A DNA stretch of 17,878 nt from an uncultured Luteimonas sp. Its GTDB lineage: Bacteria; Pseudomonadota; Gammaproteobacteria; Xanthomonadales; Xanthomonadaceae. The DNA is taken from assembly GCA_934541015.1 (NCBI GenBank), contig CAKTDC010000040.1:1-17878 (forward strand), given 5' to 3'. Made by a program: the position numbers and the translations under genes. This document shows, piece by piece, positions 1-8,784 of this stretch (positions within the stretch are counted from its first letter, which is position 1; each line of letters opens with the position of its first letter). The notes beneath the pieces are model-generated. The model saw only the letters and a program-made list of their open reading frames with translations, was not told the DNA's origin and searched no databases.

Positions 1-2
1 TA

Positions 3-299
3 TCGGCAGCAAGCCGGTCAGGCCGAGGCGGCCTGACTCAAACCAAACGGCCTCCAGGAAAGCCGGAGCAGTTCAGAACTGCCGATGGAGAGTCGCTCCA
101 CGAGCACTTCACCTATCAAGTGCTGGGCCGTAACGATTCCGTCCTGCAGCTGGCACTGATCGGAGAGTCGCGCACGGACAGCTCGGGGCAGGCGGTCACT
201 TGGGAGCTAAGGCTATCTGACAAGGATCGCTACTGCTGGTGGGGTAGTGACTGGTCTGCAAACGAGTGCACGGTGCCGCGCATCCGCTGTGGGCCCTAA
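3..299 (+). CDS. Partial CDS, C-terminal part of an unrecognised protein
   Basis: An open frame enters from the left edge and ends at the TAA at 297-299, giving about 98 codons with no convincing start, so the 5' end probably lies outside the window. I do not recognise the family. The last 65 residues look like a real folded domain: alternating hydrophobic residues (QVLGRND, LQLALIGES, VTWELRLSD) suggest beta strands, followed by YCWWGSDW and three cysteines near the end. The first 15-20 residues are Arg/Gly-rich and less protein-like. In another frame a short open stretch ending at TGA 34-36 reads YRQQAGQAEAA, which could instead be the tail of a different gene, so the first 40 bases may belong elsewhere. 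The segment is visibly less GC-rich than the rest of the window, consistent with an accessory or acquired gene. No function is assigned. Confidence 0.45.
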   Translation, partial: SAASRSGRGGLTQTKRPPGKPEQFRTADGESLHEHFTYQVLGRNDSVLQLALIGESRTDSSGQAVTWELRLSDKDRYCWWGSDWSANECTVPRIRCGP

Positions 300-467
300 C
301 GATCAGGAAGGATCGACATTGTTATCGGCTTGATCGTCCCGGGGACCGACACGCCTGCATGAGTTGAGGTGGTGCAACGGCAGGATGGGTGCAGCGGTGT
401 TGCGGTAGGGTGCTTGGCGGTTCGGCGCATCCCGGCGCCTGGGCGTCGCCCGCGCCGGCAGCCGCCG
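300..467. other. Non-coding spacer between partial CDS and the Mth938 gene
   Basis: The two flanking genes converge on this spacer. I see no plausible gene, tRNA or promoter in it. Its only clear structure is the strong GC-rich hairpin at 432-458, listed separately. Confidence 0.5.
432..458 (-). terminator. Strong hairpin 9 nt after the Mth938 stop codon
   Basis: CCGGCGC (432-438) pairs perfectly with GCGCCGG (452-458). Inside it GGGC (441-444) pairs with GCCC (448-451) around a GTC loop, leaving a 2-nt CT bulge, for 11 base pairs in total. It lies just downstream of the stop of the minus-strand gene ending at 468, where a transcript end is expected. There is no U tract on either side, so it could be a GC-rich terminator stem, a 3'-end stabilising hairpin, or the stop point of a Rho-dependent terminator. 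Confidence 0.45.
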
Positions 468-839
468 CTAGCCCAGGATGAATCCCGCCACCACGCGGCG
501 GCCTTCGCCGGCCAGGACGTTGTAGGTGCGGGCGGCGGCGGCGTTGGACATGGTTTCCAGGCCGACGCCGTGGCGCAGGCAGGCGGCCATGGCTTCGGGG
601 GGCGGGAAGGCCTGGCTCCCGCCGCTGCCGAGGATGACCAGTTCGGGGGCCAGCGCCAGCAGGGGTTCGAGGTCGGCGGGGGCGAGGGCGGCGATGTCGC
701 GGATGCCCCAGTCTTCGATCAGGCGGTCGGGCGCGATGATGAAGCTCGTCTCCAGGCGGCGGTCGTTGACCAGCGCGCTGCGGCCGTCGGCGCCGCGGAG
801 GAAGTAATCGAAATCGGGTTTCTCGTGGATCAGCTGCAT
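468..839 (-). CDS. Mth938-like (DUF498) domain protein
   Basis: A 123-residue protein made almost entirely of one Mth938/DUF498 domain, the fold also found in the mitochondrial complex I assembly factor NDUFAF3. Typical features are an N-terminal strand segment (DYFLRGADG), a central VILGSGGSQAFPP turn at about residues 69-81, and a C-terminal ETMSNAAAARTYNVLAGEGR segment followed by a hydrophobic VVAGFILG tail. The biochemical role of bacterial members is not established. No signal peptide or membrane segment is seen, so it is probably cytoplasmic. It starts 12 bp after the yhbY stop on the same strand, so the two are probably co-transcribed. A strong hairpin follows its stop codon. The family call is from motif recognition; function is left open. 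Confidence 0.85.
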   Translation of the reverse strand: MQLIHEKPDFDYFLRGADGRSALVNDRRLETSFIIAPDRLIEDWGIRDIAALAPADLEPLLALAPELVILGSGGSQAFPPPEAMAACLRHGVGLETMSNAAAARTYNVLAGEGRRVVAGFILG

Positions 840-851
840 CGCGCGGGCGGC

Positions 852-1157
852 TCAGGCGCGCGGCAGAACGATCTGGCGCTTGTCGCTGGAGGGGCGGTAC
901 AGGACGGCGACATGGCCGATGCGCTGCACCAGGGCGGCGCCGCTGCGCGTGGCGATCTGCGCGACCAGCTGATCGCGCTCTTCGCGGTCGGCGGCGGCGA
1001 TCTTGACCTTGATCAGCTCGTGGTGCTCGAGCGCGCCGTCGATTTCCGCCAGCACCGCCTCGGTGACGCCCTTGCCGCCGACCTGGAGCATCGCCTTGAG
1101 GTCGTGCGCCTGGCCGCGGAGGAAGCGGTTCTGGGCGGCGGTCAGGGCGATGGACAT
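852..1157 (-). CDS. yhbY: YhbY-type CRM-domain RNA-binding protein
   Basis: A 101-residue single-domain CRM (YhbY) protein, close to the 97 residues of E. coli YhbY. Family members bind 50S precursor particles through rRNA and act in ribosome assembly. The N-terminal half carries the family signature: [20 protein letters not shown], then [10 protein letters not shown] (residues 26-35) containing the conserved Gly-rich RNA-binding loop, then [11 protein letters not shown]. The Met at 1157 was chosen because the protein begins MSIALTAAQ as in homologues. The frame stays open upstream to 1208, but those extra residues look like translated leader. It is the first gene of a minus-strand pair with the Mth938 gene and is divergent from rlmE, matching the common yhbY-rlmE-ftsH association. 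On the minus strand the spacer carries TGATACCCT (1188-1196), which fits an extended -10 (TGN-TANNNT). Confidence 0.93.
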   Translation of the reverse strand: MSIALTAAQNRFLRGQAHDLKAMLQVGGKGVTEAVLAEIDGALEHHELIKVKIAAADREERDQLVAQIATRSGAALVQRIGHVAVLYRPSSDKRQIVLPRA

Positions 1158-1294
1158 CGGGAAGTTCGCGGTCGACGGGAGGCGGCAGGGTATCATGCTG
1201 CGGGTCACTCCTCCCCGGGGCCGCGGTGCGGGGTGACCGCGCCCCCGGCCCCCAGCCCGGCCCTCCCCGCGAGCGGAGGAGGGAGAAGAACGCC
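1158..1294. promoter_or_regulatory. Divergent yhbY/rlmE control region with a dyad
   Basis: This 137-bp spacer must hold promoters for both yhbY (minus) and rlmE (plus). TATCAT at 1191-1196 is a reasonable -10 on the plus strand. The overlapping minus-strand TGATACCCT resembles an extended -10. I see no good -35 for either, and no clear heat-shock sigma-32 promoter. An imperfect dyad, GGTCAC (1203-1208) with GTGACC (1233-1238), encloses a GC-rich inner stem and could be an operator or a leader hairpin of rlmE. The purine-rich GGAGGAGGGAGAAG just before the rlmE ATG is a strong ribosome-binding site and settles that start. Confidence 0.4.
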
Positions 1295-1942
1295 ATGGCC
1301 ACCCGCAGCAAGAGCAGCCAGCGCTGGCTGAAGGAACACTTCTCCGACCCGTACGTGAAGAAGGCCCAGGCCCAGGGCCTGCGTTCGCGCGCGGCCTTCA
1401 AGCTGGAGGAACTGGTCGCGCGCGACCGGCTGCTCAAGCCCGGGATGGTGGTGGTGGACCTGGGGGCGGCGCCCGGGGGCTGGTCGCAGTGGCTGCGGCA
1501 GGAGCTGGACCGGCTGGACCCGGCCCGGCCCGGTCGGGTCCTGGCGCTGGACATCCTGGAGATGCCGCCGCTGGCCGGGGTGGAGTTCCTTCATGGCGAT
1601 TTCAGGGAGGATGCGGTCTTATCCGCTCTTGAGACGATGCTGGCGGGCGAGCCGGTGGACCTTGTCTTGTCGGACATGGCCCCCAACAAGAGTGGTGTGG
1701 ATGCGGTCGATCAGCCGCGCGCGATGCATCTGGCGGAGCTGGCGATGGATTTCGCCGACCGCCACCTGCGCCCCGGCGGCGCGTTCGTGATCAAGCTGTT
1801 CCAGGGCGTGGGGTTCGACGACTACGTCCGCGGACTGCGCCGCCGCTACGCCAGGGTGGCCATCCGCAAACCCGCGGCGTCGCGCCAGCGTTCGCCGGAA
1901 GTCTATGCCCTGGCACAGGGCAAGCTGGCGACGATGAAGTAG
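1295..1942 (+). CDS. rlmE: 23S rRNA 2'-O-ribose U2552 methyltransferase RlmE (FtsJ/RrmJ)
   Basis: A 215-residue SAM-dependent methyltransferase, similar in length to the 209-residue E. coli RlmE, which methylates U2552 in the A-loop of 23S rRNA late in 50S assembly. The N-terminus ([29 protein letters not shown]) is characteristic. The SAM-binding motif [15 protein letters not shown] spans about residues 53-67. The K-D-K-E catalytic tetrad is complete: K36 (AAFKLEE), D127 ([10 protein letters not shown]), K167 (VIKLFQG) and E202 (SPEVYALA). The ATG at 1295 follows an excellent purine-rich ribosome-binding site; the frame is open further upstream but with no such site. ftsH starts 30 bp after its stop, so the two are likely co-transcribed, as in E. 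coli. Codons from about 1589 to 1700 are oddly AT-rich (TTA, several CTT, AGG), described under findings. Confidence 0.96.
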   Translation: MATRSKSSQRWLKEHFSDPYVKKAQAQGLRSRAAFKLEELVARDRLLKPGMVVVDLGAAPGGWSQWLRQELDRLDPARPGRVLALDILEMPPLAGVEFLHGDFREDAVLSALETMLAGEPVDLVLSDMAPNKSGVDAVDQPRAMHLAELAMDFADRHLRPGGAFVIKLFQGVGFDDYVRGLRRRYARVAIRKPAASRQRSPEVYALAQGKLATMK

Positions 1943-1972
1943 CATGGCAACCGAGGACACCGGAAAACCCGC

Positions 1973-3880
<1,908 letters not shown>

Positions 3881-3886
3881 GCGGGA

Positions 3887-3994
3887 CCGGGATTCCGGAT
3901 TCGGGGCTGGAAGGAGCTACGGTGCCGGTATCGGCGCTGTCAGCTGTCCGCGCACGGCTGTTCCGATTCCCGAATCCCGAATCCCGAATCCCGG
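3887..3994. repeat. Inverted repeat of ATTCGGG heptamers in the ftsH/protease convergent gap
   Basis: The left arm at 3887-3906 reads CCGGGATTCCGGATTCGGGG. The right arm at 3965-3994 contains three tandem CCCGAAT-type heptamers ending in CCCGG. Read on the other strand, the right arm matches 18 of the first 19 bases of the left arm, so the transcript could form a long-armed hairpin closing a loop of roughly 70 nt. Such GGGATTCGGG arrays are, to my knowledge, scattered between genes in Xanthomonadaceae, but I could not count other copies here; none is evident elsewhere in this window. It sits exactly between two convergent stop codons (3880 and 3996) and could act as a two-way terminator or 3' barrier, or be a non-autonomous repeat element. 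Confidence 0.7.
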
Positions 3995-3995
3995 C

Positions 3996-4751
3996 TCAAA
4001 CAGCATGGCACCAGCGCGAAGCCTTCATCGCCGTCACCTGGGCGGGAGTGAGGCTGGGCAGCGACCGCTCGACGTCGTAGGGATACATCAGGTTGCCGCG
4101 CTGACGGTCCATGTGGACCGGGCGGAAGGTCGACCCGAGCAGGACATGGCCGATCTCGTGCGCGGTGCAGTAGCGGGACCCGCGCCGGGCCACGATGCAT
4201 GCGGGGCGGTTGGGGAGATGGCCGCCGCAGCCGAGGGTGGTGCCTTCGAAGCTGTCCACCAGGTACACGGTGATGCCCGCGCCCGGCGTGGCGCTCAGCT
4301 GCAGCAGCTCCACGTAGTCGGGATCGGTCGGTTCCCATGCGCAGCTGCCGTCGATCGTGCTCAGTCGTGCCTGCTCCTCCGGGCTCAGCCTCAGGCTCAT
4401 GCCGCTCTGGAACACGATCTCGATGCCGTGGGGCGCGAAGACCGCCATCGTGTGGTTGAGGATGCCGTTGAACGAGACATCGGTCAGGCTGATCGAGCGG
4501 AAATGCAGGAAGACGCGATGGGTCATGCGCGTCGTGGGAAGCGGCATGCCCAGGGCAAGCCGGGTGAAGTTGCCCACGATCCCGTCCACGCGCAGTCCCT
4601 GCCCCTGCTGGAACCTGCGCACGGCTTCGGCGGTCAGGGCCCCGAAGACCCCGTCGACGACCAGGTTGGGGCGGGGGAACAGCTGGCGGTTGAGTTCGGT
4701 CTGCAGCTGTTCGACCTCGGGGCCGCGGCTGCCGCGTTTGAGCATGCTCAT
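3996..4751 (-). CDS. Peptidoglycan-binding-domain zinc metalloprotease, no signal peptide
   Basis: A 251-residue protein with two parts. Residues 6-68 form a PG_binding_1-type three-helix domain (GSRGPEVEQLQTELNRQL, VDGVFGALTAEAVRRFQ, LRVDGIVGNFT), which in relatives binds peptidoglycan or other polymers. The C-terminal part has a metzincin-like active site: HEIGH at 198-202 (zinc ligands His198 and His202, base Glu199), Gly206, a possible third ligand His213 or Asp215, and a Met-turn-like NLMYP at 220-224. The spacing after HEIGH is longer than the classical HExxHxxGxxH. Five cysteines fall between 137 and 248. No signal peptide or membrane helix is visible. The start at 4751 is preceded 8 nt upstream by GGAGGA. 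A possible -10 (TAGTGT) lies about 75 nt upstream on the minus strand. The gene interrupts the ftsH-folP order. The substrate is unknown; the protease assignment rests on the HExxH and Met-turn only. Confidence 0.75.
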   Translation of the reverse strand: MSMLKRGSRGPEVEQLQTELNRQLFPRPNLVVDGVFGALTAEAVRRFQQGQGLRVDGIVGNFTRLALGMPLPTTRMTHRVFLHFRSISLTDVSFNGILNHTMAVFAPHGIEIVFQSGMSLRLSPEEQARLSTIDGSCAWEPTDPDYVELLQLSATPGAGITVYLVDSFEGTTLGCGGHLPNRPACIVARRGSRYCTAHEIGHVLLGSTFRPVHMDRQRGNLMYPYDVERSLPSLTPAQVTAMKASRWCHAV

Positions 4752-4968
4752 GCTGGTTCCTCCGACTGCGGCGCGCGATGGAACGCTCCCCGGAGCTGCG
4801 GGAAGGCAGGCGAGCCCTTGCGGGCACGACACTAGCAGCCGTCGCGGGCATCCGCCATCCGGCGAGCGGTCTATGACGTTCTCCAGATAGCCGGCGCGCG
4901 GGCGTGCCCGATTCGACACGCCGGCCGCGCATGGCCCATGCTTGCGCCTCCCGGTCAGGCGCATGCCC
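4752..4968. promoter_or_regulatory. Divergent spacer between the metalloprotease gene and folP
   Basis: About 217 bp without a convincing gene. On the minus strand it holds the GGAGGA ribosome-binding site (4759-4764) and a weak candidate -10, TAGTGT, for the metalloprotease. For folP only a short AGG at 4957-4959, 9 nt before the preferred ATG, is seen. No clear operator or riboswitch fold was recognised. Confidence 0.35.
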
Positions 4969-5868
4969 ATGTTCGACACCTCGCCCCAGCTCGATTGCGG
5001 AGGCCGCGTGCTGCGGCTGGACCGGCCGCGGGTGATGGGCATCGTCAACGTGACGCCGGATTCGTTCTCCGACGGCGGCGCGCACGCCGATACCGGGGCC
5101 GCGGTGGCCCACGGGCTGCGGCTGGCGGCGGAAGGCGCGGACATCCTCGATGTCGGCGGCGAGTCGACGCGCCCCGGCGCGGAGGGCGTGCCGCTGGAGG
5201 AGGAGCTGCGGCGGGTGGTGCCGGTCATCGAGCGCCTGGCGAAGGAAACCGCGCTGCCGGTGAGCGTCGATACCTTCAAGCCCGGGGTGATGCGTGCGGC
5301 GGTCGCCGCCGGAGCGGGCATGATCAACGACATCTGCGGCCTGCGTCGCGAGGGCGCGCTGGACGCGGCGGCGGAGCTGGGCGTGCCGGTGGTGATCATG
5401 CACATGCTCGGCGAGCCGCGTTCGATGCAGGATTCACCCCACTACGATGACGTGGTGGCCGAGGTGCACCGCTTCCTGGCCGAGCGCATCTTCGCCGCGG
5501 AGATGGCGGGCGTGGCCAGGCGCAACATCGTCGTGGACCCAGGATTCGGGTTCGGCAAGACCGCCGCGCACAACCTGGCCCTGCTCGCGGGGCTGGAGCG
5601 GTTCACCGGGCTGGGCGTGCCGGTGCTGGCCGGTCTGTCGCGCAAGCGCACGATCGGCGAGCTGACCGGGCGCGAGCTGCCGGCCGAACGGATCCACGGT
5701 TCGGTCGCCGCGCATCTGCTGGCCGCCCAGCGCGGCGCGAAGATCCTGCGCGTGCACGACGTTGCCGCGACCGTGGACGCGCTGAAGGTCTGGAACGCCG
5801 TCGCCGCGGTTCCCGCCCCGCGGGTGGATGCCGGCCCGCCCGCCATCAGCTGGCCCGACGAAGCGTAG
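4969..5868 (+). CDS. folP: Dihydropteroate synthase (FolP)
   Basis: A TIM-barrel enzyme of folate synthesis that condenses 6-hydroxymethyl-7,8-dihydropterin pyrophosphate with p-aminobenzoate and is the target of sulfonamides. From the ATG at 4969 it has 299 residues, a little longer than the 282 of E. coli. Signatures: VMGIVNVTPDSFSDGG (residues 22-37), ILDVGGESTRPGA (59-71) with the pyrophosphate-binding Ser-Thr-Arg, VSVDTFKPGVMRAAV (99-113), INDICG, IVVDPGFGFGK and LAGLSRKRTIG near the end. All expected loops are intact. Start choice is uncertain: ATG 4963 and TTG 4942 are in frame; 4969 was preferred because AGG at 4957-4959 is suitably spaced and the N-terminus matches the family. Normally this gene directly follows ftsH; here it is separated by an opposite-strand gene. 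It converges with xseA. Confidence 0.95.
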   Translation: MFDTSPQLDCGGRVLRLDRPRVMGIVNVTPDSFSDGGAHADTGAAVAHGLRLAAEGADILDVGGESTRPGAEGVPLEEELRRVVPVIERLAKETALPVSVDTFKPGVMRAAVAAGAGMINDICGLRREGALDAAAELGVPVVIMHMLGEPRSMQDSPHYDDVVAEVHRFLAERIFAAEMAGVARRNIVVDPGFGFGKTAAHNLALLAGLERFTGLGVPVLAGLSRKRTIGELTGRELPAERIHGSVAAHLLAAQRGAKILRVHDVAATVDALKVWNAVAAVPAPRVDAGPPAISWPDEA

Positions 5869-5881
5869 CAGCGCCTTCGGG

Positions 5882-5908
5882 CGCGACCCCGGGAGCTGCC
5901 GGGGCGCG
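5882..5908. terminator. GC-rich hairpin between convergent folP and xseA
   Basis: CGCG plus CCCCGG (5882-5892, with one bulged A) pairs with CCGGGG plus CGCG (5899-5908) around the 6-nt loop GAGCTG, making a 10-bp stem. It is in the 74-bp gap between two convergent stop codons. Neither side has a U tract, so it is only a candidate two-way terminator or 3'-end stabiliser. Confidence 0.4.
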
Positions 5909-5942
5909 AATCATGACCGCGGGCGTCGCTGGCGGTGACGCC

Positions 5943-7298
5943 CTACGGCGCGCCGGCAGGAGGCTCCGGGTCCACGTTGAGGCGGAGATGGCCGTCGGCC
6001 AGGCGGGCGGAGAGGGTGTCGCCGGGCTGGACGTCGGTGGTGGAGCGCACGACGCGGCCGTCGTCGCGCTGGAGGATGCTGTAGCCGCGGGCGATGGTGG
6101 CCAGGGGGCTGACCGCTTCGAGCGAGCGGACCAGGCCGCCCAGGCGCAGGGCGTCGCGCTGCAGGCGGCGGGCGAGGCCGGCCTGCAGCCGCGGCTGCAG
6201 CGGGTCGAGCCGCTCGCGCAGCCGCGCCAGGCGCCGCTGCGGGCGGGCGGCATTGAGCACGGCGGCGGCGTGGCGCAGGGTCGCGCGATGGCCCTGCAGC
6301 CTGAGCGCCCAGGCCGACGCCAGCCGCCGCATCGCCTCGTCGCCGCGGCGTCGGTGGGCTTCCAGCTTCGCCTGCGGCCGCCGTGCCTCCAGCGCCAGCG
6401 CGGCGCGGTCCACCCGCTGCGCGGCCTGCTGCAGGCGCGAGCGCTGGAGCAGGGCCTGGCGCTGGCGCAGGGCGTGCAGCCGCCGCGACAGTTCGCCGCG
6501 GTCGGGCACCAGCAGTTCGGCCGCGGCCGAGGGCGTGGGGGCACGCAGGTCGGCCGCGAAGTCGGAAAGGCTGAAGTCGGTCTCGTGGCCGATCGCCGAC
6601 ACCACCGGCACCGGGGAGGCGGCGACGGCGCGCGCCAGCGCCTCGTCGTTGAAGGCCCAGAGGTCTTCCAGCGAGCCGCCGCCGCGGGCCAGCAGCAGGG
6701 CGTCGTAGCGGCCGCTGCCGGCCGCGCGCTGCAGCGTGGCGGTGATCTTCGCCGCCGCGCCTTCGCCCTGGACGGGGACGCCGAGCACGTCCACCTCGAC
6801 CAGCGGGAATCGGCGCGCGAGCACGTTGAGCACGTCGCGCACCGCCGCGCCCGAAGGCGAGGTGATCACGCCCAGCCGTCGCACCCAGGCGGGCAGGGGG
6901 CGTTTGCGCGCCGGATCGAACAGGCCCTCGGCCTCCAGACGCGCCTTGAGCTGCTCGTAGGCCCGGCGCAGCGCGCCTTCGCCGGCTTCCTCCAGCGAAT
7001 CCAGGATCAGCTGGTAGTCGCCGCGCGCTTCGTACAGGGTCAGGCGCCCGCGGGCGAGCACCTTCATGCCGTCGCGCGGCTGGAAGCGCAGCCACTGGCT
7101 CTTGGGACGGAACAGCGCGCAGCGGACCTGGGCGCGCGCGTCCTTGAGGGTGAAGTACAGGTGCCCGGAGGCTGGCCGCGACACGTTGCCCAGCTCCCCT
7201 TCCACGAACACCAGCGGGAAGGCGTCCTCCAGCAGGCTGCGCGCCAGGGTGTTGAGCTGGCTGGGACTGAGGATCTCGCCGGTGACCGCTTCGTTCAT
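5943..7298 (-). CDS. xseA: Exodeoxyribonuclease VII large subunit (XseA)
   Basis: A 451-residue protein, matching the 456 residues of E. coli XseA, the catalytic and DNA-binding subunit of ExoVII, which degrades single-stranded DNA with the small subunit XseB. Visible parts are an N-terminal OB fold ([10 protein letters not shown] at about 31-40, then [10 protein letters not shown]), the catalytic core with [13 protein letters not shown] (143-155), [16 protein letters not shown] (204-219) and [20 protein letters not shown] (234-253), then an Arg/Leu/Ala-rich coiled-coil region (about 265-400) and a C-terminal [14 protein letters not shown] segment. The Met at 7298 gives the family N-terminus [16 protein letters not shown]. 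The frame is open to 7418, but that extension is Arg/Pro-rich leader. There is no visible Shine-Dalgarno site. xseB is not in the window. The gene is divergent from ispG and convergent with folP. Confidence 0.96.
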   Translation of the reverse strand: MNEAVTGEILSPSQLNTLARSLLEDAFPLVFVEGELGNVSRPASGHLYFTLKDARAQVRCALFRPKSQWLRFQPRDGMKVLARGRLTLYEARGDYQLILDSLEEAGEGALRRAYEQLKARLEAEGLFDPARKRPLPAWVRRLGVITSPSGAAVRDVLNVLARRFPLVEVDVLGVPVQGEGAAAKITATLQRAAGSGRYDALLLARGGGSLEDLWAFNDEALARAVAASPVPVVSAIGHETDFSLSDFAADLRAPTPSAAAELLVPDRGELSRRLHALRQRQALLQRSRLQQAAQRVDRAALALEARRPQAKLEAHRRRGDEAMRRLASAWALRLQGHRATLRHAAAVLNAARPQRRLARLRERLDPLQPRLQAGLARRLQRDALRLGGLVRSLEAVSPLATIARGYSILQRDDGRVVRSTTDVQPGDTLSARLADGHLRLNVDPEPPAGAP

Positions 7299-7416
7299 CC
7301 GGGGAGGATAGCCGGGCCGGCGCCGGCGGTGCATCACGCCGCCCCGGCGGGGATGCCGCCGTGCGAATGACGGACTGTTCAGAGGTTCCGTAACGGTTCG
7401 CGGGTAAAATGGCTCC
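7299..7416. promoter_or_regulatory. Divergent xseA/ispG promoter region
   Basis: This 118-bp spacer must drive xseA to the left and ispG to the right. On the plus strand TAAAAT at 7405-7410 is a good -10, ending only 6 nt before the ispG ATG, so the transcript would begin at or next to the start codon. No Shine-Dalgarno sequence lies in front of ispG, in keeping with leaderless translation. A matching -35 is weak; AGGTTC at 7383-7388 with a 16-bp spacer is the best I see. No obvious xseA promoter was recognised. Confidence 0.45.
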
Positions 7417-8706
7417 ATGTCAGCGCAGCCGCAGCCTGTTCCCCCCTGTCACGCCGATCCGGAGCCGCCGGCGTTCGGATCGATGCCGCGCCGCGGTACC
7501 CGCCAGGTGCCGGTGGGCGGCGTCGTTGTAGGCGGGGATGCGCCGGTGGTGGTGCAGTCGATGACCAATACCGATACGGCCGATGTCGCCGCGACCGCCA
7601 GGCAGGTCGCCGAGCTGTGGCGCGCCGGTTCGGAGCTGGTGCGCATCACCGTCAACAATCCCGAATCGGCCGCGGCGGTGCCGCGCATCGTCGAGCGCCT
7701 GGCGATGCAGGGCATCGAAGTGCCGGTCATCGGTGATTTCCACTACAACGGCCACCAGCTGCTCGAGCGTGAACCGGCCTGCGCGCAGGCGCTGGCCAAG
7801 TACCGCATCAACCCGGGCAACGTCGGTTTCGGCAGGAAGCGCGACACCCAGTTCGCCCAGCTCATCGAGTTCGCGATTCGCTACGGCAAGCCGGTGCGCA
7901 TCGGCGCCAACTGGGGCTCGCTCGACCAGGCGCTGGCGGCGGCGCTGATGGACGAGAACGCACAGCGCGCCGAGCCCTGGGACGCAGGCCGGGTGCTGCG
8001 CGAGGCGCTGATCCGCTCGGCGGTCGATTCGGCCGAGCGCGCCGTGGAGCTGGGGCTGCCGCGCGAGCGGATCATCCTCTCGGCCAAGGTCAGCGGCGTG
8101 CAGGAGCTGATCGCGGTCTACCGCGACCTCGCGCGGCGCAGCGATTTCGCCCTGCACCTGGGCCTGACCGAGGCCGGCATCGGCAGCAAGGGCATCGTCG
8201 CCTCGAGCGCGGCGCTGGCGGTGCTGCTGCAGGAAGGCATCGGCGACACCATCCGCATCTCGCTCACGCCCGAGCCGGGCGCGCCGCGCACGCAGGAGGT
8301 GGTGGTCGCGCAGGAGCTGCTGCAGACCATGGGCCTGCGCGCGTTCACGCCGATGGTCACCGCCTGCCCGGGCTGCGGCCGCACCACCAGCGAGTTCTTC
8401 CAGGAGCTGGCCAAGGTGGTGCAGGAACACGTGCGCGCGAAGATGCCCGAATGGAAGGTCAGCCATCCGGGCGCGGAGAACATGACGCTGGCGGTGATGG
8501 GTTGCGTGGTCAACGGGCCGGGCGAATCGCGCCATGCCAACATCGGCATCTCGCTGCCGGGCACCGGCGAGGCGCCCGCCGCGCCGGTGTTCATCGACGG
8601 CGAGAAGGCGGTGACGCTGCGCGGGGAGAACATCGCGCACGAGTTCGTCGCCCTGGTCGACGACTATGTGGACAGGCGTTACGGGCGGGCGCAGGCCGCG
8701 TCCTGA
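7417..8706 (+). CDS. ispG: 4-hydroxy-3-methylbut-2-enyl diphosphate synthase (IspG/GcpE)
   Basis: A 429-residue iron-sulfur enzyme of the MEP isoprenoid pathway, which reductively converts 2-C-methyl-erythritol 2,4-cyclodiphosphate to HMBPP. The N-terminal TIM barrel begins with the signature [17 protein letters not shown] (about residues 44-60), followed by [11 protein letters not shown] (105-115) and [11 protein letters not shown] (129-139). The C-terminal domain holds the [4Fe-4S] ligands Cys317 and Cys320 (ACPGCGRT) and Cys363 ([10 protein letters not shown]), with the catalytic Glu370. All are intact. The ATG at 7417 is the only fitting start; another ATG at 7409 is out of frame. The first 20 residues are Pro-rich and variable. 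Expression may be leaderless (see the upstream promoter entry). It converges with the FHA-GGDEF gene. Confidence 0.97.
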   Translation: MSAQPQPVPPCHADPEPPAFGSMPRRGTRQVPVGGVVVGGDAPVVVQSMTNTDTADVAATARQVAELWRAGSELVRITVNNPESAAAVPRIVERLAMQGIEVPVIGDFHYNGHQLLEREPACAQALAKYRINPGNVGFGRKRDTQFAQLIEFAIRYGKPVRIGANWGSLDQALAAALMDENAQRAEPWDAGRVLREALIRSAVDSAERAVELGLPRERIILSAKVSGVQELIAVYRDLARRSDFALHLGLTEAGIGSKGIVASSAALAVLLQEGIGDTIRISLTPEPGAPRTQEVVVAQELLQTMGLRAFTPMVTACPGCGRTTSEFFQELAKVVQEHVRAKMPEWKVSHPGAENMTLAVMGCVVNGPGESRHANIGISLPGTGEAPAAPVFIDGEKAVTLRGENIAHEFVALVDDYVDRRYGRAQAAS

Positions 8707-8735
8707 TCCCGGGGCCGGGCCGCTCGGGGCGTCGG

Positions 8736-8772
8736 CCGCTGTGGCCTGCGGCGGTCCGCGAGGCGACAGCGG
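8736..8772. terminator. Nested hairpin between convergent ispG and GGDEF genes
   Basis: CCGCTGT (8736-8742) pairs with ACAGCGG (8766-8772), enclosing a smaller stem GCGG (8748-8751) with CCGC (8756-8759). It lies in the 78-bp gap between two stop codons. The absence of a U tract makes it only a candidate two-way terminator. Confidence 0.3.
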
Positions 8773-8784
8773 ACGCAGCGGGCT

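Noticed and set aside
1620..1660. Internal sigma-32 promoter for ftsH
   Set aside because: CTTGAGA resembles the -35, but no CCCCAT-like -10 occurs at the right distance.
3965..3992. Tandem heptamers as a CRISPR array
   Set aside because: The 7-base units are contiguous with no spacers, and there are no cas genes.
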